Origin: Zoogloea oleivorans
Lineage (GTDB): Bacteria; Pseudomonadota; Gammaproteobacteria; Burkholderiales; Rhodocyclaceae
Assembly: GCF_008107625.1 (NCBI RefSeq)
Contig: NZ_SDKK01000006.1
Span: 16,834-80,833, forward strand
Reading direction: 5' to 3'
DNA length: 64,000 bases
Below the pieces are notes generated by a model, which was not told where the DNA came from, ran no database searches, and saw only the letters and a list, made by a program, of their open reading frames with translations. Shown here piece after piece: positions 49,587 to 63,876 of this stretch (its first letter is position 1; every line of letters begins with the position of its first letter). The translations under genes and the position numbers were made by a program.

Positions 49587-49590
<4 letters not shown>
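49114..49590 (-). CDS. greA: Transcription elongation factor GreA
   Basis: A 158-residue factor that stimulates RNA cleavage by backtracked RNA polymerase. The N-terminal coiled coil has [19 protein letters not shown], with the two acidic tip residues in [10 protein letters not shown]; the C-terminal FKBP-like domain ends [10 protein letters not shown]. Its ATG overlaps the carB stop by four bases, so greA is expressed with carAB. Confidence 0.96.
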
Positions 49591-52811
<3,221 letters not shown>

Positions 52812-52881
52812 GGTTCTTCAGAGACTGTAAGCGGATGGTCCGGAATGGGCGCACCGCAGTGCGCCCGCATGACAATCGGCC

Positions 52882-54024
52882 TTAGCCCCTCGCCTCCATC
52901 AGCGAAATAAATCGATCGAACAGGTAAGCCACGTCGTGCGGACCGGGGCTGGCTTCCGGGTGTCCCTGGAAGGAGAAGGCCGGCACATCGGTACGGGCCA
53001 TCCCCTGCAGGCTGCCGTCGAACAGCGACACGTGGGTCACTCGAACGTTGGCGGGCAGCGTGGCGGCATCAGCGGCGAAACCATGGTTCTGGCTGGTGAT
53101 GAGGACCTGACCGGAATCGAGATCCTTGACCGGATGGTTTGCACCGTGGTGACCAAACTTCATCTTCATGGTCTTGGCCCCCGAGGCCAGGGCCAGCAAC
53201 TGGTGCCCCAGACAGATGCCAAAGGTCGGAATACCCTTTGCCAACACGTCACGGATAGCCGTGATGGCGTAGTCGCAGGGCTCCGGATCGCCAGGACCAT
53301 TGGACAGGAAAACACCGTCTGGATTGAGGGCCAGCACTTCGGCAGCGGAGGTCTGGGCGGGCACCACGGTCAGGCGGCAACCACGCTCGGCCAGCATGCG
53401 CAGGATGTTGCGCTTCACACCATAGTCGTAGGCCACAACGTGGAAACGGGTTTCTTCCTGGGTAACGTAACCTTCGCCGAGCTGCCACTCACCCTCAGTC
53501 CAGGAATAGGACTCGGTGGCAGAAACGACCTTGGCAAGGTCCAGACCAGCCAGACCGGAAAAACTGCGGGCCTGAGCCAGAGCGGCCTCGACGTTAAGTT
53601 CGGCTGCTGTGGCGGCAGTAACGATGCACCCGCTCTGGGCACCCTTTTCGCGAAGGATGCGGGTGAGCTTGCGGGTGTCGATGCCGGAAATGGCGACGAT
53701 GTTCTCGGCCTTGAGATAGGCATCCAGCGACTGCTCACAACGCCAGTTGGAAGCAAGTAGCGGCAGATCGCGGATCACCAGACCGGCAGCGTAGACCTTG
53801 TCCGCTTCGCAATCTTCCCGGTTGATACCGGTATTGCCGATGTGCGGATAAGTGAGCGTGACGATCTGGCGACAGTAACTGGGGTCGGTGAGGATTTCCT
53901 GATAACCGGACATGGAGGTGTTAAACACCACTTCGCCAGTCGTCGCTCCTATCGCCCCGATGCCTTTACCGTAAAACACCGTCCCGTCGGCAAGAGCAAG
54001 AATGGCGGGCGGGAAAGCTGACAC
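52882..54024 (-). CDS. carA: Carbamoyl-phosphate synthase small subunit
   Basis: A 380-residue glutaminase subunit. The N-terminal domain ([31 protein letters not shown]) is followed by a class I glutamine amidotransferase domain with the nucleophile in [13 protein letters not shown], the oxyanion loop LSNGPGDPE, and His-Glu in [10 protein letters not shown]. It supplies ammonia to CarB. A GTG start at 54024, with GGAG six bases upstream, is preferred; an ATG at 54063 would add 13 residues. Confidence 0.95.
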   Translation of the reverse strand: MSAFPPAILALADGTVFYGKGIGAIGATTGEVVFNTSMSGYQEILTDPSYCRQIVTLTYPHIGNTGINREDCEADKVYAAGLVIRDLPLLASNWRCEQSLDAYLKAENIVAISGIDTRKLTRILREKGAQSGCIVTAATAAELNVEAALAQARSFSGLAGLDLAKVVSATESYSWTEGEWQLGEGYVTQEETRFHVVAYDYGVKRNILRMLAERGCRLTVVPAQTSAAEVLALNPDGVFLSNGPGDPEPCDYAITAIRDVLAKGIPTFGICLGHQLLALASGAKTMKMKFGHHGANHPVKDLDSGQVLITSQNHGFAADAATLPANVRVTHVSLFDGSLQGMARTDVPAFSFQGHPEASPGPHDVAYLFDRFISLMEARG

Positions 54025-54083
54025 GGTGAACTCCTCGAAATCTTGTGATTGGACGACAGACATGCATAGCCGGACTACACATG

Positions 54084-54115
54084 AAAAACGGGATCAGCCC
54101 TAGAAGGCCATCCCG
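54084..54115 (-). terminator. Terminator-like hairpin in the carA leader
   Basis: CGGGAT (54115-54110) pairs with ATCCCG (54094-54089), with an inner GCC/GGC pair, and a run of five T follows (54088-54084). If transcription starts near 54124 the hairpin begins about 10 nt into the carAB mRNA; otherwise it ends the histidine-kinase transcript. Confidence 0.6.
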
Positions 54116-54130
54116 CTGAGAAACTTTCTA

Positions 54131-54159
54131 ATTATAGCCCGAGGACACGTTTGGGGCAA
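54131..54159 (-). promoter_or_regulatory. Sigma-70 promoter of carAB
   Basis: Minus strand TTGCCC (54159-54154), 17-bp spacer, perfect TATAAT (54136-54131). The predicted start is G54124, and the transcript would begin GUUUCUC, close to the GUUUG start of the E. coli carAB P1 promoter. Confidence 0.72.
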
Positions 54160-54195
54160 ATCCAGATGTAGGGATACTGACAGAACGCTGACAAA

Positions 54196-56850
<2,655 letters not shown>

Positions 56851-56917
56851 GCCTAACCGGGAACCTGAATCATAACGGCAAACGGTTCTCGATCTTGAGC
56901 GCCAAAAGACGCCCGCC

Positions 56918-58131
<1,214 letters not shown>

Positions 58132-58174
58132 GGCGTTTCTGGAAGCAGGAGCAGGCATTGACTCAAAGGCCACA

Positions 58175-58203
58175 TTCTCAAGGATGGTCGGAAACTATAT
58201 CAT
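58175..58203 (+). promoter_or_regulatory. Sigma-70 promoter of fur
   Basis: TTCTCA (58175-58180), 17-bp spacer, TATCAT (58198-58203). The start near 58210 gives a leader of about 45 nt that opens with a hairpin. No convincing Fur box is seen. Confidence 0.5.
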
Positions 58204-58211
58204 ACGGGGCT

Positions 58212-58227
58212 GGCCGGGCTTCCGGCC
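58212..58227 (+). other. Hairpin at the 5' end of the fur leader
   Basis: A perfect six-bp stem GGCCGG/CCGGCC with the tetraloop GCTT, only a few bases after the predicted start. It could stabilise the mRNA 5' end. Confidence 0.45.
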
Positions 58228-58254
58228 GCCTTCTCCAGTTTTTCGGGGCTCCCC

Positions 58255-58707
58255 ATGTCTAGCAACTCCCAGAACCTCAAAAGTATCGGCCTGAAGGCAA
58301 CCTTCCCAAGGCTCAAGATTCTTGACCTCTTCCAGAAGGTCGAAACCCGCCACCTGACCGCCGAGGACGTTTACCGCCTCCTTATCGCCGAAGATATGGA
58401 CATCGGCCTTGCCACGGTCTATCGCGTGCTCACCCAGTTTGAGCAGGCCGGCTTGCTCGAACGCCACTACTTTGAATCAGGCAAAGCCGTCTTCGAGCTC
58501 AACGAAGGTCACCACCACGATCATCTGGTCTGTCTCCAGTGCGGCAAGGTGGAGGAGTTCTACGACCCAGCCATTGAAGAGCGGCAGAACAAAATCGCCG
58601 AAGAGCGTGGTTTTATCGTCCGCGAACACGCTCTTTACCTCTATGCCGACTGCCAGAAGACCAATTGCCCCAACCGCCCCGGCAGCAGCTCCTCCAGCGG
58701 AGAATAG
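58255..58707 (+). CDS. fur: Ferric uptake regulator Fur
   Basis: A 150-residue metal-dependent repressor. The winged helix spans residues 1-85 ([35 protein letters not shown]); the metal-binding part has [18 protein letters not shown] with the CxxC pair and a second Cys pair in [10 protein letters not shown]. It controls iron uptake and related genes. It is divergent from bamE, as in many Proteobacteria, and convergent with a tonB-like gene. Confidence 0.97.
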   Translation: MSSNSQNLKSIGLKATFPRLKILDLFQKVETRHLTAEDVYRLLIAEDMDIGLATVYRVLTQFEQAGLLERHYFESGKAVFELNEGHHHDHLVCLQCGKVEEFYDPAIEERQNKIAEERGFIVREHALYLYADCQKTNCPNRPGSSSSSGE

Positions 58708-58778
58708 CCGCCCCGGAGCGCCATGACAAACGACATCCGAGCCCTCACGGGCCCGGATCTACGTAAAGGGGCAATGCA

Positions 58779-59456
58779 TCACTCCCCCTGTAAATCAAAG
58801 CGTACCGGCAGTCGAATGACGAACTCCTGCCCTGGCATAACGGGCACAGTCCTTACCGCGCGCTCAAGCAGAGCGAGCGCCTCACCATCCAACTCGCCGA
58901 CGCCACTTGAATGCCCCAAGCGGACAAGCGGCACCCTCTGCACTGCGGTGACCTGAACCTCGACAATCACCGTCCCCTCGCGCCCGGCCTCCATGACCGC
59001 CCGGGGGTAACGCTGCATTCGCACAGCCGCAGCGGCCAGTGCCAAACGATAACGGGCAAGGGATGCCCCCTGGACAGCTTGCCCGACATTTGCAACAGGG
59101 ACGTCCCCCGCCAAGGAGGTCGACACCTCTGGATCCGGGACGACGTGCTCCACGGCTTCCACGGACAGCCTGGCCACTTTTTTCTCTCTCTTGCCGGAGA
59201 CCGGACTGCCGTGTCGAACTGACGCGGCAAGATCGCCGCCACCCAGCAAACGCGGCTCTCCCGAACCTCCGCAACAGTCAAGCACGGGAACATCTTCCGA
59301 TGCCGGCTTCACGGGAAGGGCGGGGGCGAAACTCACAGAAAATGGCACAACCTTCACTGCCCCCAGTTTCACTTCAGGCGCAGGCCAGAAAACCAGAAGA
59401 TGGAACAAGACCGAAATGCCCAGCCCCACCAAGCAGTCACGCCATTGCACACGCAC
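58779..59456 (-). CDS. TonB-family energy transducer
   Basis: A 225-residue protein with one N-terminal membrane anchor (LVGLGISVLFHLLVFW), a periplasmic linker with two adjacent cysteines (VLDCCGGSG), and a C-terminal TonB domain (YPRAVMEAGREGTVIVEVQVTA, then LDGEALALLERAVRTVPVMPG). It would pass proton-motive force to TonB-dependent receptors. It lacks a long Pro-rich linker. The start is GTG at 59456 or 59450. ExbBD is not adjacent. Position next to fur suggests an iron-related role. Confidence 0.82.
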   Translation of the reverse strand: MRVQWRDCLVGLGISVLFHLLVFWPAPEVKLGAVKVVPFSVSFAPALPVKPASEDVPVLDCCGGSGEPRLLGGGDLAASVRHGSPVSGKREKKVARLSVEAVEHVVPDPEVSTSLAGDVPVANVGQAVQGASLARYRLALAAAAVRMQRYPRAVMEAGREGTVIVEVQVTAVQRVPLVRLGHSSGVGELDGEALALLERAVRTVPVMPGQEFVIRLPVRFDLQGE

Positions 59457-59475
59457 CCCTCAACCCAAAACACAT

Positions 59476-59503
59476 ATTTTAGAAGTGTAATGAGCAACAC
59501 TTC
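59476..59503 (-). promoter_or_regulatory. Palindrome and -10 upstream of the tonB-like gene
   Basis: A seven-bp inverted repeat GAAGTGT/ACACTTC with an eight-bp spacer (59482-59503) lies directly upstream of TAAAAT (59481-59476) on the minus strand. There is no good -35, so the palindrome may bind a regulator. It does not resemble a standard Fur box. Confidence 0.4.
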
Positions 59504-59527
59504 AGCCGCAAACCCCTGGCCGCATTT

Positions 59528-59962
59528 TTATAAACCCATGCGCATAACCGGCAGACAACTGAAGCGGAGTTCCGCGTTTGGCAGGAGATGAGAGCCCCCC
59601 TTGGAACAAGTGGCGGACTGGGGGGAGGTGATCGTTTTGGCACCTGGAAAGAGGCGGGAGAAAGCGGGATGAGCCCAGACGCCGCGCGGGATTCGGAGGA
59701 ACACAGGCAGGATTTGGATTTGCACGGAACTGCTCGGGGAGTGAGCTGTTTTGCGCATGATTTGGCACAGGACGATCAGAAACAGGTTTAGATCGTTCGC
59801 CGAGTCGTCGGCAACGTTTGAGATAACGCCGACGATGGCTGTTACACGGGACATGACATGGCCGCCCTGGTTGTCGTCATGGTCTCCGATGGTGATGTTC
59901 TTCAGGTTCTTGGCGGCAATCAGGGCGAGGGTCGCCAGCCAAAGGTAATCGTTTCGAGGCAT
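59528..59962 (-). CDS. Hypothetical protein at the left edge of the prophage
   Basis: A 144-codon open frame on the minus strand. The first 75 residues look protein-like, with hydrophobic stretches (YLWLATLALIAAKNLKNI and ANDLNLFLIVLCQIM) separated by a polar part; the last 65 residues are Ser/Pro-rich and look less natural. I do not recognise it. There is no clear ribosome-binding site. It lies between the tonB-like gene and the phage repressor, transcribed like the repressor, and may be phage or host. Confidence 0.3.
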   Translation of the reverse strand: MPRNDYLWLATLALIAAKNLKNITIGDHDDNQGGHVMSRVTAIVGVISNVADDSANDLNLFLIVLCQIMRKTAHSPSSSVQIQILPVFLRIPRGVWAHPAFSRLFPGAKTITSPQSATCSKGGSHLLPNAELRFSCLPVMRMGL

Positions 59963-60023
59963 GAGCAAATGATGCCCAACCGCCCATGAAACAAAATATG
60001 ACCTGGTTCATAAGCCAGGCATA

Positions 60024-60047
60024 GCAGCGTGGCAGGCGTCACGCTGC
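60024..60047 (-). terminator. Hairpin after the phage repressor gene
   Basis: A perfect eight-bp stem GCAGCGTG/CACGCTGC with an eight-nt loop starts 15 bp after the repressor stop. A smaller stem, CCTGG/CCAGG, follows at 60002-60019. No T-run is present, so termination is uncertain. Confidence 0.4.
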
Positions 60048-60061
60048 CCACGTGCGATCTG

Positions 60062-60475
60062 TCACGACACCTCACCCAAGTCGCCCTTGCCGACGCCGTC
60101 AGGCGTGATCAGGCCTCGCTCAAGCACGTCCAGGTACATCTTCACCGCGAAATCGGCGATCGCGCCTGTGTCGGCCTTGGGGAGCGCCTTCATGGCCCCC
60201 ATCAGGATGGCGGCCAAGGCATCGGCGTTGATCTTCGTCGGCTGGGGCTTGGGCTGCAGCTCCTCGAGGAGCATCGGGCCTTCGCCGGTCAGCAGCCAGT
60301 TGGCGTTGATGCCTGCCTGGACGAATCCCGCCATAGCCTCCGCCCCTGGAGATCTCAGATCTCGCTCGTAGTCTTGATATGTCCGCGGCGGAACACTCAA
60401 TTGCGTTGCAGCTTCCTTTTGAGTGAGACCTTTCGCCTCTCTCCAGGATCTCAAACCAGCTCCAACTGTGTGCAC
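60062..60475 (-). CDS. Phage repressor (HTH, CI-like, without S24 domain)
   Basis: A DNA-binding protein of about 137 residues. The N-terminal helix-turn-helix is LRSWREAKGLTQKEAATQLSVPPRTYQDYERDLRSPG, followed by the phage-repressor phrase INANWLLTGEGPML. A short C-terminal oligomerisation part follows; the autoproteolytic S24 domain is missing. A GTG start at 60475, nine bases after GAAGGG, is preferred to the longer frame from 60565, because the longer part would cover four GTGCAC repeats that look like operators. It is divergent from the Ner-like gene, as in Mu. Confidence 0.75.
   Translation of the reverse strand: MHTVGAGLRSWREAKGLTQKEAATQLSVPPRTYQDYERDLRSPGAEAMAGFVQAGINANWLLTGEGPMLLEELQPKPQPTKINADALAAILMGAMKALPKADTGAIADFAVKMYLDVLERGLITPDGVGKGDLGEVS
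60393..60406. repeat. 14-bp repeat ACACTCAATTGCGT, copy inside the repressor gene
   Basis: An exact copy of the sequence at 60624-60637 in the ner promoter; a shorter copy (TCAATTGCGT) is at 60606-60615. It lies in the repressor coding region for the helix-turn-helix. Probable binding site for Ner, the repressor or a host factor. Confidence 0.55.
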
Positions 60476-60604
60476 GTCAAAAGTCCCTTCAGGTGTGCAC
60501 GACCAGGTGTGCACAAGAAACCCGTGCACACCTGCGCATCTGATTGTTTTTAAAGCCATAAACAAAAAACGGCGTCAACACACTCAAAAGACGTAGATGT
60601 GCAC
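60468..60604. repeat. Operator array of five GTGCAC palindromes
   Basis: The hexamer GTGCAC, mostly as GTGTGCAC, occurs at 60470, 60495, 60509, 60524 (as GTGCACAC) and 60599. The 12-mer TGTGCACGTCAA is repeated exactly at 60469-60480 and 60598-60609. The cluster lies between the repressor and the ner promoter and is the likely operator of the lysis-lysogeny switch. Confidence 0.7.
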
Positions 60605-60614
60605 GTCAATTGCG

Positions 60615-60644
60615 TTGACACATACACTCAATTGCGTGTCCAAT
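60615..60644 (+). promoter_or_regulatory. Early promoter of the Mu-like prophage (ner)
   Basis: A perfect -35 TTGACA (60615-60620), 18-bp spacer and a weak -10 TCCAAT (60639-60644). The spacer contains the repeat ACACTCAATTGCGT, and a GTGCAC operator lies just upstream at 60599. Confidence 0.6.
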
Positions 60645-60679
60645 GCCATTCATCGCGTAACCACCACAGAAAGCGATTC

Positions 60680-61012
60680 ATGGCAAACAACACCCCCAAA
60701 AAAGCCAGTCCCGAGGACTGGCACCCGGCCGACATCAAGGCGGCCCTGGATAAGAAAGGCTGGTCCCTTGTCGCCCTGGCGAAACACCACGGTATCAAAG
60801 GTTCGTCGGCCCTTTCGCATACGTTCGAGCGCAGCTATCCGCTCAATGAGCAGCGCATTGCGGACGCCATTGGCGTGCATCCGATGAAGATCTGGCCGTC
60901 CCGTTACAACGAGGATGGAACCAAGAAACCGCGCGGCCTGCGTGGCGCCCGTTCCCTCAAGTGTACCGCTGGAAATTGCCAACGCAATGGCAATGAAGCG
61001 GCCGCGGCGTAG
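60680..61012 (+). CDS. Ner/Nlp-family transcriptional regulator
   Basis: A 110-residue DNA-binding protein. Residues 14-80 match the Ner/Nlp fold: WHPADIKAALDKKGWSLVALAKHHGI, then LNEQRIADAIGVHPMKIWPSRY. In Mu, Ner turns down early transcription and the repressor. The C-terminal 30 residues are basic and contain two cysteines (CTAGNC). The ATG at 60680 is chosen because the family starts there and the early promoter lies 35 bp upstream. Confidence 0.88.
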   Translation: MANNTPKKASPEDWHPADIKAALDKKGWSLVALAKHHGIKGSSALSHTFERSYPLNEQRIADAIGVHPMKIWPSRYNEDGTKKPRGLRGARSLKCTAGNCQRNGNEAAAA

Positions 61013-61017
61013 ACACC

Positions 61018-61455
61018 ATGCGCCGCGCTCACGACGCCCTTACGCCGGACCTGTTTGAGGTGCCGGTGGCACGCGACCCGAAGCCGGGCGCGCTGGCGGT
61101 GGGGCACCCGCTCCGCCATCTGCTTTCGGACCTGCTGAAGGCATCGACCCTGTCGCGGTTCGACATTGCAGCCCGCATGAGCGAGCTGACCGGGCAGGAG
61201 ATTACCAAGCACCAACTGGATAGCTGGACGGCCGAGAGCCGGGACGGCTGGCGCTTTCCGCTGGAGTACTTGCCGGCCTTTGAGGCGGCGGTGCAGACCC
61301 ACGATGTGACGGTGTGGCTGGCGGATTTGCGCGGCTGCCGGTTGCTGGTGGGCAAGGACGCCCTGGAGGCGGAGCTGGGGAAACTGGAGCGTGCCCGCGA
61401 TGAGGCGGGCAAGCGGATTCGGCAACTGAAGCAGGTGATGGGAGAGATGGAATGA
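61018..61455 (+). CDS. Phage early protein of unknown function
   Basis: A 145-residue protein, five bp after the Ner-like gene. Residues 30-75 (HPLRHLLSDLLKASTLSRFDIAARMSELTG) look like a helix-turn-helix; the middle ends LADLRGCRLLVGKDALEAE, and the last 35 residues form a probable coiled coil (LEAELGKLERARDEAGKRIRQLKQVMGEME). Proteins of this kind accompany transposases in Mu-like prophages, but I cannot name a function. Confidence 0.65.
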   Translation: MRRAHDALTPDLFEVPVARDPKPGALAVGHPLRHLLSDLLKASTLSRFDIAARMSELTGQEITKHQLDSWTAESRDGWRFPLEYLPAFEAAVQTHDVTVWLADLRGCRLLVGKDALEAELGKLERARDEAGKRIRQLKQVMGEME

Positions 61456-61697
61456 CTTTTTCCAAGAGGACCGCAGACATGCCTACCAAGCCCTACGACA
61501 GCCCGAGCATTGATGACGAAGACACCAATGCACTGGCCTTGACCATCGTACAAATCCTGGACGGACTCCCGATCACGTCGGCCCGCCTGGTACTGCGTCG
61601 CGCCGAATTCTGGATCGACGCGACACAGGTGGTGGATTGCTCCTCTACCGAATTTCGGAGAGCAACCGAAGCACTTCTGGTTGCTTCTCCTGAATGA
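61452..61697 (+). CDS. Small prophage protein
   Basis: An 81-codon frame whose ATG overlaps the previous stop (ATGA). A second ATG at 61479, eight bases after GAGGA, is also possible and would give 72 residues. The protein contains LALTIVQILDGLPITSARLVLRRAEFWIDATQ, which looks like folded protein. Function unknown. Its end overlaps a minus-strand gene by 53 bases. Confidence 0.6.
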   Translation: MTFSKRTADMPTKPYDSPSIDDEDTNALALTIVQILDGLPITSARLVLRRAEFWIDATQVVDCSSTEFRRATEALLVASPE

Positions 61698-61830
61698 GTT
61701 TAGCGGCCTCTCGCGAGTAGTCGCCACCAAACCGATGCGTCCCCTTCTCCTCCTTCTCAGCGTTGATGGCCTTCGACAGGAGCAGCACCTGAGCGGTGAG
61801 GATTTGTTCAAGAAGTTGTTTTTCAGTCAT
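61645..61830 (-). CDS. Small prophage protein on the opposite strand
   Basis: A 61-residue, Glu/Lys-rich, probably helical protein (MTEKQLLEQILTAQVLLLSK to the C-terminal LIQEKQPEVLRLLSEIR). GGAAGAA seven bases upstream supports the ATG at 61830. It is antisense to the early operon and its 3' end overlaps the preceding plus-strand gene. Unknown function; it could be a moron-type gene. Confidence 0.5.
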   Translation of the reverse strand: MTEKQLLEQILTAQVLLLSKAINAEKEEKGTHRFGGDYSREAAKLIQEKQPEVLRLLSEIR

Positions 61831-61925
61831 GAGGGTTCTTCCGTGAAGTTGAATGGTATGCAAGTTGGTAGCCTGCGGCGCCATTCTAACGGCATGAATC
61901 CTCGCCATTCCAAGAGGGGTGGGCA

Positions 61926-63695
61926 ATGAGTGTCATTACTCTGACCCAGATCGCCGAAGCGCTTGGTGTCCATCGCACCAGCGCCATGCGCAGGGCGGAT
62001 AGAGAAGGCTGGCAGTTCGCGGAAGAGACCGCCCCAGGTCGATCCGTGCGCAGCTACACCTTAGAAGCCCTGCCGCGTGACGTGCAGAAAGCCCTCCAGA
62101 AATCCGCCCTTGAAACGGCGGTTAATCAGGTCTCCACCGCAGCCAGCACAACTGCGGTTTTCACGCCCACCGGGGAGGCTCTCCCTCCCGTTAAACCGGC
62201 CGCCCCGGTGGTGCCTTTTTGCCCGGCAGACCTGACGACTCGCCAACGCGAAAACGAGAATGCCCGCAGCACGTTGCTGGGGGAGATCAGCCGCCTGCAG
62301 GCCTCGGCACGATGCAGCCAGGAAGCGGCCATCACGGCACTGCTCACCAATGCCCGCAGCGGCCTGCTGCCGGCGCACCTGGTGGGCACCCTGCGGCTGG
62401 CACGTGACCCGCGTGGTCGTAAAACCGAGCACGACGATGGCCTGCCCAGCCCGCGCTGCCTGAAGCGCTGGCTGAGCAAGAGCGTGAAGGGCGAGAGCCT
62501 GGCGCCGGCGGTGGTGCAGGCCGACATGAGCGTGAAGCCCTGGCACGGCCTGGCCATTGCGTTGATGCAGCGGCCGCAGGGCAGCATCAAGCGCTGGGTG
62601 GTAGCGCAGATTGCCGAGCAATGGACGCCGGCAATGGGTGACACGCCGCCCAGCTACGACCAGGTGTGCCGCTTCTTTCGGGAGAAGTTCTCGAAGATCG
62701 ATGTGCTGGTGGGCCGGCACACCGGCATGGACCTCAAGAACCACCGCCGTTACACGATTCGCAGCCGGGTTGGGTTGATGCCGGCGATGGAATGCCACGC
62801 GGACGGCTGGTGCACGCACTTCACTGCGTCACACCCGGTGTCGGGCGAGTTTGTGACCTACGAGCTTTGGACGGCCATCGACTACGCCACCGGCTACCCG
62901 GCCGACCCGGCCATCGGCCTGTCGGAAAGCTACGAAGTGATCGCCAAGTGCCTGGAGAACTACATCCGCGTGTTTGGCGTGCCGCTGATCTTTCAGACCG
63001 ACAGCACGGGCAGCGTGAAGAACGAGCGCTTCGAGTTTGACCCCATCAGCAGCCTGCAGGAACGCCTGGGCATCACCATCGTGCATCCGAAGATGCTCGA
63101 AGTGGGCAAAGGCAACAGCCAGGCCAACGGCCTTGCCGAAAACCTGCATGCCTTCTACGACCGGGAATCCAAAGAGCTGGGCACCTACCAGGGCAAGAGC
63201 ATGGACACGCTCACCTACAAGCGGGTGCAGCGGCTGACCAAGGCAATGGTGCGGGCCGGCACGCCGGAGGCGCGTGAGAAGGCCCGGAAGGAAGCCGAGA
63301 AGGCAGGAAAAGGGCCGATATTCGACAGCCACAAACAGGCCAGCGACTGGATCAAGGGCATGGCGGAGCGCCGCCGGGACATGCCGAACCGCAACCTGCC
63401 CAAGGTTTCCGACCCGGAAACCGGCAAGCAGCGCCACATGACACCCCGTGAGGCGCTGGCCGCCCACGTGGCCGATGGCTGGGAGCCGGTGGCGCTTAGC
63501 GAGGCGGACATCATCGACGCCTTCCGGCCGCACGTTCGCAAAACGGTTACCCGCGGTGGCGTGAGCCCCTACAGCGGCCAGCGCTACCAGCACGAAGAGC
63601 TGGAGCACTGGAACGGCACCCTGGCCCCCGCCGACGAGCAAGCCATCCTGGACGTGCTCTACGACTTGCTCGACCAGGCCATCGACGGCGTCTGA
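61926..63695 (+). CDS. MuA-type transposase, probably C-terminally truncated or fused
   Basis: 589 residues. Residues 1-60 are the Mu-type DNA-binding HTH (LTQIAEALGVHRTSAMRRADREGW). The DDE core has Asp293 in HADGW, Asp359 in QTDSTGSVKN and Glu405 in GLAENLHAF. After a helical region the target-binding beta-barrel begins (VTRGGVSPYSGQRYQHEELEHWNG, ending near residue 564) but then breaks off; the remaining 25 residues (APADEQAILDVLYDLLDQAI) do not fit MuA and resemble the C-terminal end of phage virion-morphogenesis (Mu G-like) proteins. MuA's C-terminal domain for MuB contact is missing. The core is intact, so activity is uncertain. Confidence 0.85.
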   Translation: MSVITLTQIAEALGVHRTSAMRRADREGWQFAEETAPGRSVRSYTLEALPRDVQKALQKSALETAVNQVSTAASTTAVFTPTGEALPPVKPAAPVVPFCPADLTTRQRENENARSTLLGEISRLQASARCSQEAAITALLTNARSGLLPAHLVGTLRLARDPRGRKTEHDDGLPSPRCLKRWLSKSVKGESLAPAVVQADMSVKPWHGLAIALMQRPQGSIKRWVVAQIAEQWTPAMGDTPPSYDQVCRFFREKFSKIDVLVGRHTGMDLKNHRRYTIRSRVGLMPAMECHADGWCTHFTASHPVSGEFVTYELWTAIDYATGYPADPAIGLSESYEVIAKCLENYIRVFGVPLIFQTDSTGSVKNERFEFDPISSLQERLGITIVHPKMLEVGKGNSQANGLAENLHAFYDRESKELGTYQGKSMDTLTYKRVQRLTKAMVRAGTPEAREKARKEAEKAGKGPIFDSHKQASDWIKGMAERRRDMPNRNLPKVSDPETGKQRHMTPREALAAHVADGWEPVALSEADIIDAFRPHVRKTVTRGGVSPYSGQRYQHEELEHWNGTLAPADEQAILDVLYDLLDQAIDGV

Positions 63696-63876
63696 CCCCG
63701 GTTTTCAGGATCGGCCCGTAGCGCGATTTTGAGGGTGGGGGTGCGGCCACCGTAGCCGCCGACCCCCGATCGTTGAAATTAACGGGGGAGTAACGGGGTC
63801 TGTGGGGAGCCAAGCCCCCGAACCGCCGAAGCCCTTCACTCTCGCAGCAGGGCCATGCGCGCGCGACCATCGGCGC
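63696..63876. other. Non-coding interval between transposase and the next gene
   Basis: 181 bp, GC-rich, without a credible gene on either strand. It contains short G-runs (GGGTGGGGG, ACGGGGGAG) and their complements but no clear terminator. In Mu-like phages a gap of this kind can lie between the G-like and protease genes. Confidence 0.4.

Noticed and set aside
59460..60060. Defined left end (attL) of the prophage
   Set aside because: No TG border with repeated transposase sites or 5-bp duplication could be identified by eye, and the right end is outside the window.
60476..60565. N-terminal extension of the phage repressor
   Set aside because: The extra 30 codons consist mainly of GTGCAC operator repeats and do not look like protein; a GTG with ribosome-binding site lies downstream.
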